64,000 nucleotides of DNA from Hypoxylon rubiginosum (GCA_902806565.1 CADCXA010000062.1:1-64000), one strand, 5' to 3'. Shown: positions 47,591 to 58,558, numbered from the stretch's first letter. Program-made: numbers and translations. The notes: generated by a model from the sequence alone, not told the origin.

Positions 47591-48783
47591 TTACGTCTGC
47601 TTGTCGAGGCTTTTCATGCCCGAGGCACCGTATTTGCGACCCCACGCCCTTACCTTTCGGTCCATGTCGTGCCGGACGAACACCATAACGATACCCATGA
47701 CGCACGCCACGATCCAATCCCCCAGCGCCCGCAGGAAGCCTCCCCTGACGCTGCCCCCGAGCACGCTACGCTTCACGAGGCACCCCAGCCACTCCGTCGT
47801 CACGAGCTCCTGCCCGCTTTCTAGGCCGGCGATGCTCCTCGCGGCGACGGCCTCGGGCGTCTGCCCGACGTCGCCGGCCTCGAGCATCTTGGTCACGTCG
47901 GCCTTGACGCGGCTCTCGGCCGCGTACGACTCGGTGAGGATGGTGGCGGGGAAGACGGTGTGCAGGCGCACGCGCGGCTCCGCGGGGCGCGCCGCGGCGT
48001 ACAGGTTCATCTCCTGCGAGAGCGTGTCGGCGAGGGCGCGCAGCGCCGTTTTGGGCGGGCTGTAGGGCGAGAAGCCGGTGAAGCTGAAGAGGGCGAGGAA
48101 CGACGCCGTGAAGATCAGGTGGCGCGCGGGCGGTGCCGGACCGTGATGGGAGGAGGAGGAGCGTGCGGCGGCGGTGGCGGCGACATCCGTGGGCTCTCCG
48201 GCGACGGCCTTCTCCGGCCGCTTCAGCCAGCTCTGCAGGGTCGCGTGCGCCATGTACAGGCTGGTGAAGTAGTTGCTGTCCATCTGGTCTCGGAACGCGG
48301 ACACGGGCGTGTCGACGAACAGCGTCGGCTGCGGGCTGCCCGCGCAGCACCACACGACGTCAGGGGGGCTGCCCGAGTTCCACGCCGTCACCTCTTCTAT
48401 GACGCGGACGGACTCATCGGGCGACGTCAAGTCGGCGCGTATCTGAAGGAACCGCTGCGTCTGTGGGTTCACCGCCCCTTGCTGAAAGTCTTACGCAATT
48501 AGCTACTGGCAAAAAGAAGAAGAAAAAAAGTCCGAGGCGGAGCGTCGACGTGCCCGTATATATTTGAGTGCTTGCCGGAGCTTGTCCTCGTCGCGCGCAA
48601 CAATTACAATGTTGGCGCCTTTCTCCGCGAGCTGGCGTCCCGCTGCAAGTCCCATACCACGCGATCCACCGGTAATGACCACCGTCTTTCGAGTTGTTTA
48701 GTTTGAGATTCGTTTAGTAGGGTAGCTCACGCACGTACTCTCCCTTGCACTGGGAAGTGGTTTCTCGACAGGATGTTCCCCAT
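47591..48783 (-). CDS. TSC10: 3-ketodihydrosphingosine reductase (SDR family)
   Basis: The protein is 355 aa from three exons: 48783-48739, 48685-48554, 48481-47591. It reduces 3-ketosphinganine to sphinganine with NADPH at the ER, the second step of sphingolipid synthesis. The Rossmann motif is TGGSRGMG (T20-G27). Catalytic residues are S186, Y199 and K203 (YSPPK). The block [18 protein letters not shown] is characteristic of fungal orthologues. A membrane segment [14 protein letters not shown] lies near residues 326-339, followed by a basic tail. The second intron appears to start with GC (GCACGT) rather than GT; this splice gives [15 protein letters not shown], which keeps the expected spacing. 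A Ser/Ala/His-rich loop ([15 protein letters not shown]) is an insertion of low complexity. Confidence 0.92.
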
Positions 48784-49576
48784 ATTTGGTGGGTTGGAAT
48801 AGGAATATGCCAGGCTCCTATCCTATAGCAATGTCGTTTGTTCCATCTCTCTTTGGCTCAATTCAAAGCGAAAAAGGGGCATACAAGAAGAAGACGACCG
48901 TTGCTGCTCTCAGAGGTGGAACTTTTGTTATGGCACCCTGGTTAATATGTCGTATGTCAGCTTCGTCTTACTCTACGATCGCCTGCCTGCTTGGCCTTAA
49001 GCAGTTAGGTTTATGGATTTAAAATTAGCATACTTTGGGTGAACTGTACACGCTAAAGTATCCCATCTTTTTAAGCAGCATTTGAAGCTACAATACGGTC
49101 TACCCTAGAGCTCGTAGTTTGGGGCCCGTAAGTCGAATCAAAGCTTCTTGAGTAGGTACCAGACACAATATTGTACTAGGTGGCTTCAGTTGGGAATGTG
49201 AAGTGATGAGACCAGCTCACCCATATATGTAGGACTGTTTAGGACTAACAACTAGGTCGGGGAACATGGAATCGGTAGATGCTCCATTAATGTTGACGAT
49301 CTGAAACTAGGACGCAAATAGGCAGCTGATACGGACAATACCGAGTTTCGTTAGGGATTCCCACATGACTCGATGTAACCCATCTTTCTTATCTCAGATC
49401 CACCCTCATCTTGGCTCTTCGTATCGGGAGTTTTCATGCATTGACGGGCTTGAAAAGGGGAGCCGTACCCCCGTACGCGATCCCAAAAATAATTTCGACC
49501 TCGCGGCATTCGTTCAATCTCACCACAGCCTCCATCGCAGTCACTCGTTCATAATTCGCGAAGGAAAGGCCACCAA
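48784..49576. other. Divergent promoter region, reductase and cutinase-like genes
   Basis: No gene is seen. Short frames do not resemble proteins. The region separates the minus-strand reductase from the plus-strand cutinase-like gene and should carry both promoters. Confidence 0.5.
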
Positions 49577-50800
49577 ATGTTCGCGATGCCCGATCTCAGA
49601 CGCACGTTTCTAACTTCGGCCTCTACCGCTGTCTACCTCTTGGCGCTCGTCGCCAGCGCGCAGGAGACGGGCTCGGGCGCGTGCGCCGACGTCCACGTCT
49701 TCCTGTCGCGCGGGAACAACGAGCCGTACCCCGGCCGCCAGGGCAAGCTAGTTCAGGCCGTCTGCTCAGGCCTCGACAGCTGCGACTACGAGGACATCGC
49801 GTTCGACAACGCCCTCGAGGTCGAGTACTGCAGCGCGATCGAAGCGGGCCGGAAGGCCGGGATCGCGCAGATCACCGCCTACCACGAGAAGTGCCCCGAC
49901 GCGAAGCTCGTCGTCAGCGGGTACTCGCAGGGCGCGCACGTCGTCGGCGATATCCTCGGCGGCGGCGGAGGCGTGTTCTTCCAGGACTGCACGACTCCCA
50001 CGGCGGCGGGCTTGGATCCAAACTCAGCGCCGGGAAATGCGAGTAAGTTTGCTTCAATTGGCTTCAGTCGCCCGCAAGGGGGTTTGCGCCACCACGGAAA
50101 ATTGACACGGCTGATACTAATACTTTCTTTGGTTGCTGCGGCTCTCCTCTTCGGCGACACTCGGCATACCGCGGGCCAATCGTTCAACACGCTGGCCGGC
50201 GCGTCTTTCAACGGCTTGTTTCCCCGGACGGGTCAGCAGCTGGCCGGCCTAAACGGCTTCGCCGGCGTGCTGCGGGATTGGTGCCAGGGCGACGATCCGA
50301 TCTGCGCGGCCGGGGACGGCACGCGGACGTACGACGTGCAGCATCACTTGAATTACTTCGACGTCTACTCGGGCGCCGCGGGAGAGTGGGTGCAGTCGAT
50401 GTTGGGTGAAACCACATCACCTTCCTCGAGCTCTACGACGGCGTTGAGCACGACGACCACATCCCCTGAAGCATCGAGTTCGACGGCAATACCGACGACG
50501 ACAACGACGAGCAGTGCTGCGGTTTCTACTTCGACTTCGACTTTAGCCTCGATCTCAACCTTGACCTCGGCATCTACAACATCAAGCGTAGTTAATTCAT
50601 CGATACCCACGACTTCTAGCTCTACGCCTCCTACTTCGACGGTGTCTTTGACAACTCTCCCGGAAGCTACGAATCTGAGTACTACAAACTCATCATCAGC
50701 GACGCCGGCGAATCAGGGCAATGGTGCTAGAGTCGTTGTATGTCCAAAGCTTTACCTTGGGTTAGCGGCGTTGGCTTCTGTCCTATTTCTGATAGCATAA
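49577..50800 (+). CDS. Cutinase-family esterase with Ser/Thr linker and GPI signal
   Basis: The frame is open for 407 aa; the second ATG (49586) is an equally good start. The signal segment is FLTSASTAVYLLALVASAQ. The serine hydrolase core has GYSQGAH (S117), WCQGDDPIC (D240) and HLNYF (H257), the triad layout of cutinases and acetylxylan esterases. After about residue 275 comes a long Ser/Thr-rich linker, then a hydrophobic C-terminus (LYLGLAALASVLFLIA) typical of GPI attachment, so the enzyme is probably wall-bound. Positions 50042-50131 (90 bp, in frame, stop-free) have a GTAAGT donor and TACTAAT branch but end in GG instead of AG. Excision would restore GNAIAAALLFGDTRH. Without splicing, 30 residues are inserted between S117 and D240. 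Confidence 0.85.
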   Translation: MFAMPDLRRTFLTSASTAVYLLALVASAQETGSGACADVHVFLSRGNNEPYPGRQGKLVQAVCSGLDSCDYEDIAFDNALEVEYCSAIEAGRKAGIAQITAYHEKCPDAKLVVSGYSQGAHVVGDILGGGGGVFFQDCTTPTAAGLDPNSAPGNASKFASIGFSRPQGGLRHHGKLTRLILILSLVAAALLFGDTRHTAGQSFNTLAGASFNGLFPRTGQQLAGLNGFAGVLRDWCQGDDPICAAGDGTRTYDVQHHLNYFDVYSGAAGEWVQSMLGETTSPSSSSTTALSTTTTSPEASSSTAIPTTTTTSSAAVSTSTSTLASISTLTSASTTSSVVNSSIPTTSSSTPPTSTVSLTTLPEATNLSTTNSSSATPANQGNGARVVVCPKLYLGLAALASVLFLIA

Positions 50801-50987
50801 ACATTGGAGCTGTTGAGGGGTCCCATGATACCCGTCGAATAACAATAATGATAATAGTAGTATTCTTGCCCTTTTATTCAAACAAGTGAACGTCTTTAAA
50901 AACGAGGCCTTACCAAGGTGCTCACCCAAAATTGTGTACATACTAACAAAAGGGGAAAAAAAGAGAGCGATACCGAAATAAGGACAC

Positions 50988-53177
50988 CTAAGCATACTGC
51001 TTTGTCGTATCGAGCTCCTGAACATTTTCAGGAAATCCAAACCCAGTATGCGGTCGTGCATCATCTATTCCACTCGACACGGCCGCTACCTCCCCGAATC
51101 TGAGCACCGTGTCTGCCACCTCCTTAGTCAGAGGCCACTGTCCCAAGCAGTGCCCCCGCGACAGCGCATCGACGTCCGCGCTCCTCGACGTCGTGACGAA
51201 CGTACTGAAGACGGCATCGGCGGTGTACCCGTTCCGGTAGAAGCCGTACGCGCCGACGGCAATCGCGGCCAGGGTCAGCGAGACGGCGAGGCCGTACGAC
51301 AGCACGAGCCAGAACGGCGCGTAGTTCCAGACCAGGATCGCCGACGACACGGAGCACGGGCTGTCGGAAGTGGCCTGGGAGTGCAGCCGGTCGTCGGCGG
51401 ACATGGACAGGAACAGGTCGTTGAAGCGCGCTTCGATCGTCGTCGCGAAGTCGGCTTGCGCGGGGAGCCCGGTGTCCGGGCTGATGATGTCGGATTGCAG
51501 GACGGCGGTCTCGTCGATCCAGTAGGAGCCGTCTGCGCTCAGGGAGATGTTGCCGGAGAGGAACGTGCGGTATAGATAGCCTGCGGCATGGTATCCACTG
51601 CAGGTGGTTAATAATCTTGCCATGTAGGGAGATACTCTACTCAGACTCACGAGAATTGCTGGTAATCTTTATCCTCCGGTGTCTTTGAGCTACCCCCCGG
51701 TAATAGGGGTTGTCTTAGAATTGTCTTGACTCGGTCTATCGCCATACCGTCCCCGGAAAACGTGATGTTGTAGCCGAACTCTGCGCTGTACATAACACAT
51801 TCCATAATATGTGGGACATACTGGTTAGGATCGGTGGCCCAGCCTACCCACAGGGATGGGAGTTCCTCCCAGACCCCGAATTCGGGCGCCGACGGCGTCA
51901 TGTTAGCCCAGCTCAGGGGTTTCCCCCCTTGATCTTCCGCGAACGAAGAGTAGCTGGCGTACAATAGGGTACCGGTCGGGGCAAGTTGCGATTTGTTGTA
52001 TCCCTGCGGATTATCGCCACCGAACTCTTCCCGGCTCTCGCACCGGTATGCAGGCATTGCGACATCCATGTAGTATGTACACGACTTGCTCGATGGGCAC
52101 GGGCTTGGCGGCTTTAACGGGCCGGTGGAGGATAGCATAGACAGCTGAAATACACGGCCAAGTTCCGAGCTAGGCGAGTCATAGATGTATCGGTCTTCCA
52201 GTCCGGACCCTTCGTCCGTGTATATGTTCCAGTAGGATAAGGCGGCCCGTGAGCCATCCTCAGTGTAAAGGCCGTAACCGTTTTCACGGCTGAAGTCTAG
52301 GAAGGATACGTTATTGCATGTCGTTGCTTGAGTGCGGACGCCTTCTTGTGAGGTCAAGGTGGATGGAGAAGCGATTGCGCAAAGAGGCAAGGCCCTGGAA
52401 TATATTAGAACGCTGAGAAGACAACGGAGATCAGGAAACGTAACCAGACCAGTGCTGCCATTATTGCGAGGATTGAGGCCCTCAATAACAGCTCCGAGTT
52501 GAATAGTTGCAAAGGATCGTGGCATGCCTAAGACAATTAACAGTAATATTAGCTCGTTTATCGTTTATGCTTCAGGTGATACTTCTATATAACACTCACC
52601 GAGAAAATTGAATCAAGTGTTCGAACCTTGAATCCTCGTTTCTTGACAGTTATCTATTGGCCTATTAGCTAGAAGCATCCACCAATGTATACGTAAAGAG
52701 GAGAGAGAGCCAACATAAGCTGTTCTCTAAGTTAAGGATAAATCATACCCATGCTTGCTGTTTATAGGAAATATCTAGGGAGGTCAAGAGGACGAGCTTG
52801 ATAAAGAACGCAAGCGCGATTCCAAACCTCGTCGGCCATTGAGCATCTTGGACTTCCTGGCCATGAAGACTTTTATAATAGAAATGGTGCCCGATAGCAC
52901 TAGAGAGGCCTAGAAGCGTAAAGATTATCATTAGGATTGGCCGGAAGAGCCGAGCAAGGAATCCTATCCACGCCTCTCTCGGCGACTTGGGTCGCGTTGT
53001 TGGCACATCCGCGGCAAATGTGGAAAAGAGAGTTGGCTCTTGTCCATGGTGAATGGGGCTGATCTCAATCTCCTTGCTGAGAGAGTCAATTGGCGGTTGA
53101 CGGGAGTTTCGCGTTAGCTCCGGGGTCGTAGTACCATTTACACTGTCGAACGTATCTAACTCAAGTAATGAAGACAT
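50988..53177 (-). CDS. DUF3176-like four-TM membrane protein
   Basis: The protein is 639 aa from five exons: 53177-52749, 52653-52600, 52527-52445, 52394-51651, 51597-50988. All introns are GT-AG; the shortest is 50 bp. The splicing of exons 2-4 was chosen because it gives the family-like ITVKKRGFKVRTLDSIFS and LVWALPLCAIASPSTLT. Membrane segments: LMIIFTLLGLSSAIG, FGIALAFFIKLVLLTSL, ILAIMAALVWALPLCAIA and, near the C-terminus, LVLSYGLAVSLTLAAIAVGA. The roughly 380-residue region between TM3 and TM4 is Cys-containing and has N-glycosylation sequons, so it is probably extracytoplasmic. Relatives are often mislabelled as formylmethionine deformylase-like; function is unknown. It converges on the cutinase-like gene. 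Confidence 0.85.
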
Positions 53178-54222
53178 GATGGAAGCACTGGTACTTCCAT
53201 ATACTGTACTAGGATATTCATGGGCATGTTCTTAATTACGAATCTCTTAGGTCTGCTGGAACGAGACTTTTATATTCCATTCAGGGGCCGTGTAACAACA
53301 AGCCTCCCGATGTCCATATAAAGTACCACGCTCATTATGTTTTACTTATTTGTAGGCTGTTACCGCTTCCGGGCATGATATGATGTTGTCTATGAACAGC
53401 TGTTTAGAAGACTTAAAGTCATCGTTAGTCTGTCTAAAATATCATAGCTTTGGGAGAAATCCGCGATCGAACCTCTACGAGAGTGATAGATTTCATTGAG
53501 CCGTTGATAAGTGTGCCATTAGGGTCATACCTAATTGCAAAATACAACTCAATCACCGATGACTAATTTACTATTGACTGTCAAGAGACTCATTCAACAA
53601 CGCCGTCCGTAATGAGTAAAGCTAGAAGACCCAGTTCGGTAGTTGGGGTACAAGTAATTTCCAATAGTGATCAATATATGAGAGTTACTCCGTGTCTTAC
53701 ATCTCACATGGTGTGGTGATGTTTCCTAAGCGCTTACATAAAATAGGGGGGAGGGGGGGGGGATGTCACTTAATCGTATATATCTATTGGTTGTCACGGT
53801 TGCACTCCTACCCATATTGTGAGACTAGGGGATGCATGAAAGAAAACAATTTTAATTTTCCCCTATTTATGTAATTTGAGGATCAATATATACCTAGGTA
53901 CCTAAGATTATAAAAAAAAAGGCTGAATATAATGCCGAAGAAAAGGGATGATGATGAAATTGTTTACGTCCGGATAACTACCTGCCTTAGGTAGGTAGGT
54001 AGACATACAATATATCTATTGGCACAGCGGCGTGCAACAGTGGCGCATAGGACGTCTGGAGGACCCCCGGGCAAAGGAGACAGAGCTAGAGTTTCGCTAT
54101 ATGTTAGGTAGGTATAGGGGCTTCTAACTAGGGCGCCAGCCCTAGCTAGGTAGCCGATCCATTTTGCTTCAGGAAAAACCCTTCTCCGAGCCCGTCTATT
54201 CTAACGTAAAAAAAAAAAAGGA
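53178..54222. other. Intergenic, no gene seen
   Basis: It contains a G-run (G6-A-G10, about 53,746-53,762), several TAGGTA motifs (53,891-53,902, 53,980-54,003, 54,108-54,116) and A-runs. Nothing gene-like is visible apart from the tRNA at its right edge. Confidence 0.5.
54208..54219 (-). terminator. RNA polymerase III terminator of tRNA-Ile
   Basis: A 12-base A-run on the + strand reads as a T-run on the minus strand a few bases past the tRNA 3' end, the standard Pol III stop signal. Confidence 0.7.
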
Positions 54223-54296
54223 TGGTCCCAGAGAGGGTCGAACTCTCGACTTTCGCATTATTAGTACGACACTCTAACCAACTGAGTTATGGGACC
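54223..54296 (-). tRNA. tRNA-Ile (anticodon AAT)
   Basis: The minus strand folds into a complete cloverleaf: acceptor GGTCCCA/TGGGACC, D arm ACTC/GAGT, anticodon stem TCGTA/TGCGA with loop CTAATAA (anticodon AAT), and T arm GAGAG-TTCGACC-CTCTC. The discriminator is A. There is no intron. The A34 would be edited to inosine and read Ile codons ATT, ATC and ATA. Confidence 0.95.
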
Positions 54297-54330
54297 CTTA
54301 GGCATCTTTCAAGCCTTTCATACGGCGGTG

Positions 54331-54488
54331 AAAATCTAGCGTCTACGTAAACTGATAACGATACTTGGGACTTCGCAGAATGCCTTGAAAGTCGTAAACG
54401 AATCCTCGCGGTCGCCCTGAGACTCCAAGACCAACTCTGCCGTAGCACCAAAAATTCAGCGTCTACGTAAACCGATAACGATGCTTGG
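54331..54488. repeat. Pair of 38-bp direct repeats spaced exactly 120 bp
   Basis: Copies at 54331-54368 and 54451-54488 share AGCGTCTACGTAAAC and GATAACGAT blocks. All differences between them are transitions. They lie just beyond the 5' end of tRNA-Ile and in the 3' flank of the MFS gene. The intervening sequence does not obviously repeat. Confidence 0.75.
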
Positions 54489-54684
54489 TCGACGCTAAGC
54501 TCACACTGTCGTGCTTAATTGCCAAAGAGAAGACAAAGCTCATCCAACAGCAGCCATGATATTTCCCGTCTTATATTCAGATCAGAAGTACATTTTAGTG
54601 CAATCTCGTCGCAAGATGGGATACTGTACTGCAACTTAGCTGCAACTTGAGAAAAGCAGATAGACACTAGTACCATCACCCTAC

Positions 54685-56865
54685 TCAAGACTTCTCAACT
54701 TCGGAATTGCCCGCAACGCCAGCTTCCTCATGCTCAACTACATTCTTCTCCTGGACTAAATGCTGCGCAGTGACATGCTCCTGAGTCATTGAGTATCCCT
54801 TGACCGTCAAGCTCAGCAGCAGACCCGCAGCCGAGAATGCCAAGAGCGTCAGCCAGATTGAACTCAGCGAGTCTGAAAAGGCTTGAATAACCCGCGTCTT
54901 GGTATCGCCGTCGGCCATATCCTGGATCAGAGCGACTATTGCCGTGGCATCGCGTGAGTACTCGTCGGCGAGGGACGCGAAACCCGGGATTCGGAGAAGT
55001 TTCGCCTTCAACGAGTTCTGAAAGATCACACCCGAGATAGCGACACCGAAGGCTTGACCAAGAACGCGGATGAAGGAGAAGAATCCTGCGGCTGCTCCAT
55101 TGAGCTCAGGTCTGCGGGATGTCAGCACAGGTCCGAATCGAGGAGTCCGGCGAATACGTACTCGGTGGCGGCTTGAATGGTCAGGATTTCCGCCGTAAAG
55201 AGCAAGCCAATTCCGATTCCGAATGGGATATTCAAGAAAATCCATTGAATAACCGTTGTGTCCGTGTTTAAAAGATACAAAAGGCCAGAGCCAACTGTTG
55301 TGAGCACCCAACCTCCCCACAGAGCCCAGCGATATCTTTTTAACATGCCCGTGAGGGCTCCCACCGCAACACTGGAAATAGATAGGCCCAATGTCTCGGG
55401 AAGCAGGGCAACAGCTGAAGTTACTGGCGTGTATAGCTTTACGGCCTGGTAGAATAGGGCTGTGCAGAGCGATTAGTTTTCCTGCTTAGGGGATGTTTTT
55501 CGGTCTGTACTGAAGGTAGCATTGTCTCACTGAGAAAGTATATAGAGGCATATAAGACAAGGCCATGAATCATGGTCTGAATGTATGCAGAGATTGCCGT
55601 CCAAGTTCTGAAGATACGCTTATCAATGATGGGTTCAGAGGCAAAACAGAATTCCCAATAAACAAAGAAGATCATCCCTAAGAATCCGACAATCAGCGGT
55701 ATAAGAGCTTGATAGGACGACCTGCGACTTGTTAGTACCTCTTAATCAAAAGATGCAGATGCCTTGATACGTACCATGGGAACATAACACCCCCTGTGGT
55801 AATGCCAAACAAGAAGCCAGCAGAACTGACTGAGAACAACACGGAGCCAAGCCAATCAAATTTCCTGAGCTTCTCGACGATATGCCCCGGTATCTGGGCC
55901 TGCTTCAAGAACAACGCAACAAGAAGCATTCCAATGCCAACGATAGGAAGGTTTATCCAGAATATCCACCTCCAAGACTTTTAAAGAAGCAGTCAGCTTT
56001 TGCCATAGATAACCGCAATTGTGGCAGATACGTACTACGTCCTGGGCAAATCCGGCTCCGATCAGGGGCCCAGTAGAAGTCCCGATCCCCCACATGGCCG
56101 AGTTGATGCTGAACCAAGTACCGCGATGCGCAAGAGGCACCAAGTCTGATATGAGAATCTTCCAGAGGTGTCAATTTCACGCTATTCAGACCGTTACGCT
56201 GTAAGAATCCGGGGTGGGGCTTACCTCCAGAAGCACGATGAGCCCTCCACCTGATGAAACGGTAAGCACAAACTTCAATTCTACCTTAATTAAAAGTGGC
56301 TCGGTGGCCTACCTCCTGCTCCCTATTTCCTGTCTGTCAGATGGCAATAGAGTATCCACGGCAGTCTCGTGCTCACCTGCAAAACTCGACCGACAAGCAC
56401 GACGTTGAAGTTATGCGCAAGCGCGGCAATAAGCGAACCGCCCGTAAAACCGGCACTGCTAACATACAGCATCTAAAAATGATCTCGGCTTTAGCAACTG
56501 AGTTCTTCCTATTCTCGAGCGGAGAATCGTCTTACTATTCTTCGGCCCAGGATATGCGACATCGACGCGACGGTAGGCTGGATGACCGTCGAAGCGAGAA
56601 GAAAACCGGTGCCGGACCAGAATGCCTGCAGAGCCGTGCCGCCCAAGTCCGCACTCATGATGGGGAGCGCGGTCGGCAAGCTGGTCGACTCGATTGCCAC
56701 GGCCGCCACGATCGTAAGCAGCGACCCGAAAGCCAGGATGAACCGTTTGGTGGGTTTCCAGCCATCGTCGTCCGGGCTAACGACTGTCTCGTCGTTTGGT
56801 GCTGCCGCGATGCTAGGGATTGCTGCGGGGGCCTGAACTGGCAGAGGAGCCGGTGTTATCTCCAT
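54685..56865 (-). CDS. MFS transporter, 14-TM drug:H+ antiporter type (DHA2-like)
   Basis: The protein is 567 aa from nine exons: 56865-56536, 56472-56377, 56322-56313, 56250-56225, 56158-56036, 55977-55775, 55721-55531, 55459-55162, 55111-54685. The third exon is only 10 nt; with the 26-nt fourth it encodes GAGGGGLIVLLE, completing the conserved VLQGAGGGG turn. Motifs: SHILGRR loop after TM2-3, LVGRVLQGAGGG, GPLIGAGFAQ (motif C), RWIFWINLP. About 14 hydrophobic segments are visible, with a cytosolic N-terminus and an acidic C-terminal tail (VVEHEEAGVAGNSEVEKS). Such proteins export toxins or drugs using the proton gradient; the substrate is unknown and no biosynthetic genes adjoin. The ATG at 56865 is the first in frame. 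Confidence 0.92.
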
Positions 56866-58025
56866 CGTGGTTGGCAACGGTACCGGTAGTGTTAATGTGG
56901 GAAGGAACGAAGATGAAGCGGAACCGATGTTCGGTGAGTATTTTCCCAGCTGGTCCTCCTCTCGGCGTTACTTGCGCTGCCCTTTGGCTCCCCACGCCCT
57001 TCGATAGACAGATTTGCGGGAAACAGCCGGTAATCGCAGGAGACCGGCGGTCACGTGCCGCTGACTTACATGGGTTAGGGGGTAGAAAAGGGGTTCTATC
57101 AAATTTCACGGGTTTGCCAAATCTCCTAAGAAGGTTGTTTATGTATGAATTAACGTTGCATGATAGCTCTGCTGCTGGCCAACTTGCCCAATAGGTCACG
57201 TCGATTTAGATTGTCGCGGAAATCTAAATCACAGGAAGAGCACCATAGGAAGAATTATTCTTGGTGGTGACTTTATCGTCAGCAACCGAAGCGGCATTAT
57301 AGAGAACAGAGACCTAGTCCACGCCGCCCTCATTGACAAGGGGGCGGAGAAGGCTGTTACGCCATTGGTGTGCGCGCGTCGGAGGAGACACGGCGGCTCG
57401 GTGCCAAAGCTGCTATTGGCGTTACTCTCAAAATAGAGGATAGTAACCACGAGATCATAGATGCGACCGACGCGGAACTCCTTGAACAACTACGAATTGG
57501 GTCGGCAGACGTACGGCAACATCTGGATCGCTTCCATAGCGGCGAGAGCAGGAACGCTATGGGAGTGGTCTCCAGGTAGTTATCTTTTCCCGTTCAAGCT
57601 GTGAGCTGCCAGAATAGGACTGCGCGTTATAATTAGAGACATTCGGAATATTGCTACCGCTGAAATAATGGGCCCCTAAACTCTACACCAATGTTAGTAG
57701 TGGAAGGACGAATGGGGTGGAACACCCCCTTTTTCTCGATGATCGAGAAAAGCAGCACTACCAATGTCGATGAAAGAAAGCAAGACAAACCGGGGGGCGA
57801 TGAGAAACCAAATGTATTCAAACCCAAGGTTATGACTTAGCCTGTACAGTGTTATCTTTCCGGACTTATAGTGAGCTCAAGCTCATAACGCATTTTTATT
57901 CGAAAGACCTTGGAACTGTATGAGTAAAGACCTGGGAACTGTGTGAGTCTGCAAGTACCAGGTTTATATTTTGTTACCTAATGATTTTGCATCGAGCTAC
58001 AGAGATGTCGATGCCAAGTTGTGAA
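56866..58025. other. Intergenic with a possible decayed ankyrin-like frame
   Basis: The left part is the MFS promoter. Around 57,290-57,430 a + strand frame reads DLVHAALIDKGAEKAVTPL and soon after GGSVPKLLLALL then a stop, loosely like an ankyrin repeat. A second frame continues with HEIIDATDAELLEQLRIG. This may be a frame-shifted remnant but is weak. A 10-bp perfect inverted repeat with a 1-bp loop sits at 57731-57751. A 23-bp tandem duplication (two units, transitions only) lies at 57903-57948. Confidence 0.35.
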
Positions 58026-58116
58026 GGCTTCGTGGTCTAGCGGTATGATACTCGCTTAGGGTTAACCCTATAGCTCCGTTTGCGAGTGGTCCCGGGTTCG
58101 ATTCCCGGCGAAGCCC
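58026..58116 (+). tRNA. tRNA-Pro (anticodon AGG) with 19-nt intron
   Basis: The gene folds as acceptor GGCTTCG/CGAAGCC, discriminator C, anticodon stem CTCGC/GCGAG with AGG, and T arm CCGGG-TTCGATT-CCCGG. Between the base 3' of the anticodon and the 3' side of the loop is a 19-nt insertion (58061-58079) in the canonical tRNA intron place (between positions 37 and 38). It would be removed by the tRNA splicing endonuclease. A TTTTT terminator follows at 58122-58126. Confidence 0.95.
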
Positions 58117-58558
58117 CTTAATTTTTGAAAAGTTTTATCACAAGTTTAGAATGTCACTTGAACCGGACTCCTTTTTGAGGTTACCTGTATGGAGACGAAA
58201 ATACGGGGGCTATTCTAACCCATAAAGACTTACCTAAATAAGTGTATCTCCGAATATGTTTAGTGGAGCACTTTTTAGTGGCATTCGTCCCGTTAGCCGG
58301 TCAAGCTGGCTAGAGGGTTATAATTTAAGGGGCGAAATGTGATGGCAATCGACTTATCGGGCGATATGTTCGACATGACAAGTATGATGACCTTACCTCC
58401 TAAGAAACTGCTTTAGAATCTGCCATAGTCTGTAGATGTAGATGTGGCTGTGTAAATGGGAGTAAGCATTGGTGCCTAAGGCACGCATCCACCGTCATCA
58501 ATCCTACTGACCTTCAGCACCATCGCCTCGCTTTACCAGCCTTTACGAATTCCACACG
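58117..58558. other. Intergenic: tRNA-Pro 3' flank and HET gene promoter
   Basis: A T-run ends the tRNA. No TATA box is evident before the HET ATG. Nothing else is seen. Confidence 0.5.

Noticed and set aside
47766..48353. Arg-rich frame overlapping the reductase
   Set aside because: Shadow in another phase of the GC-rich reductase exon, which has clear SDR motifs.
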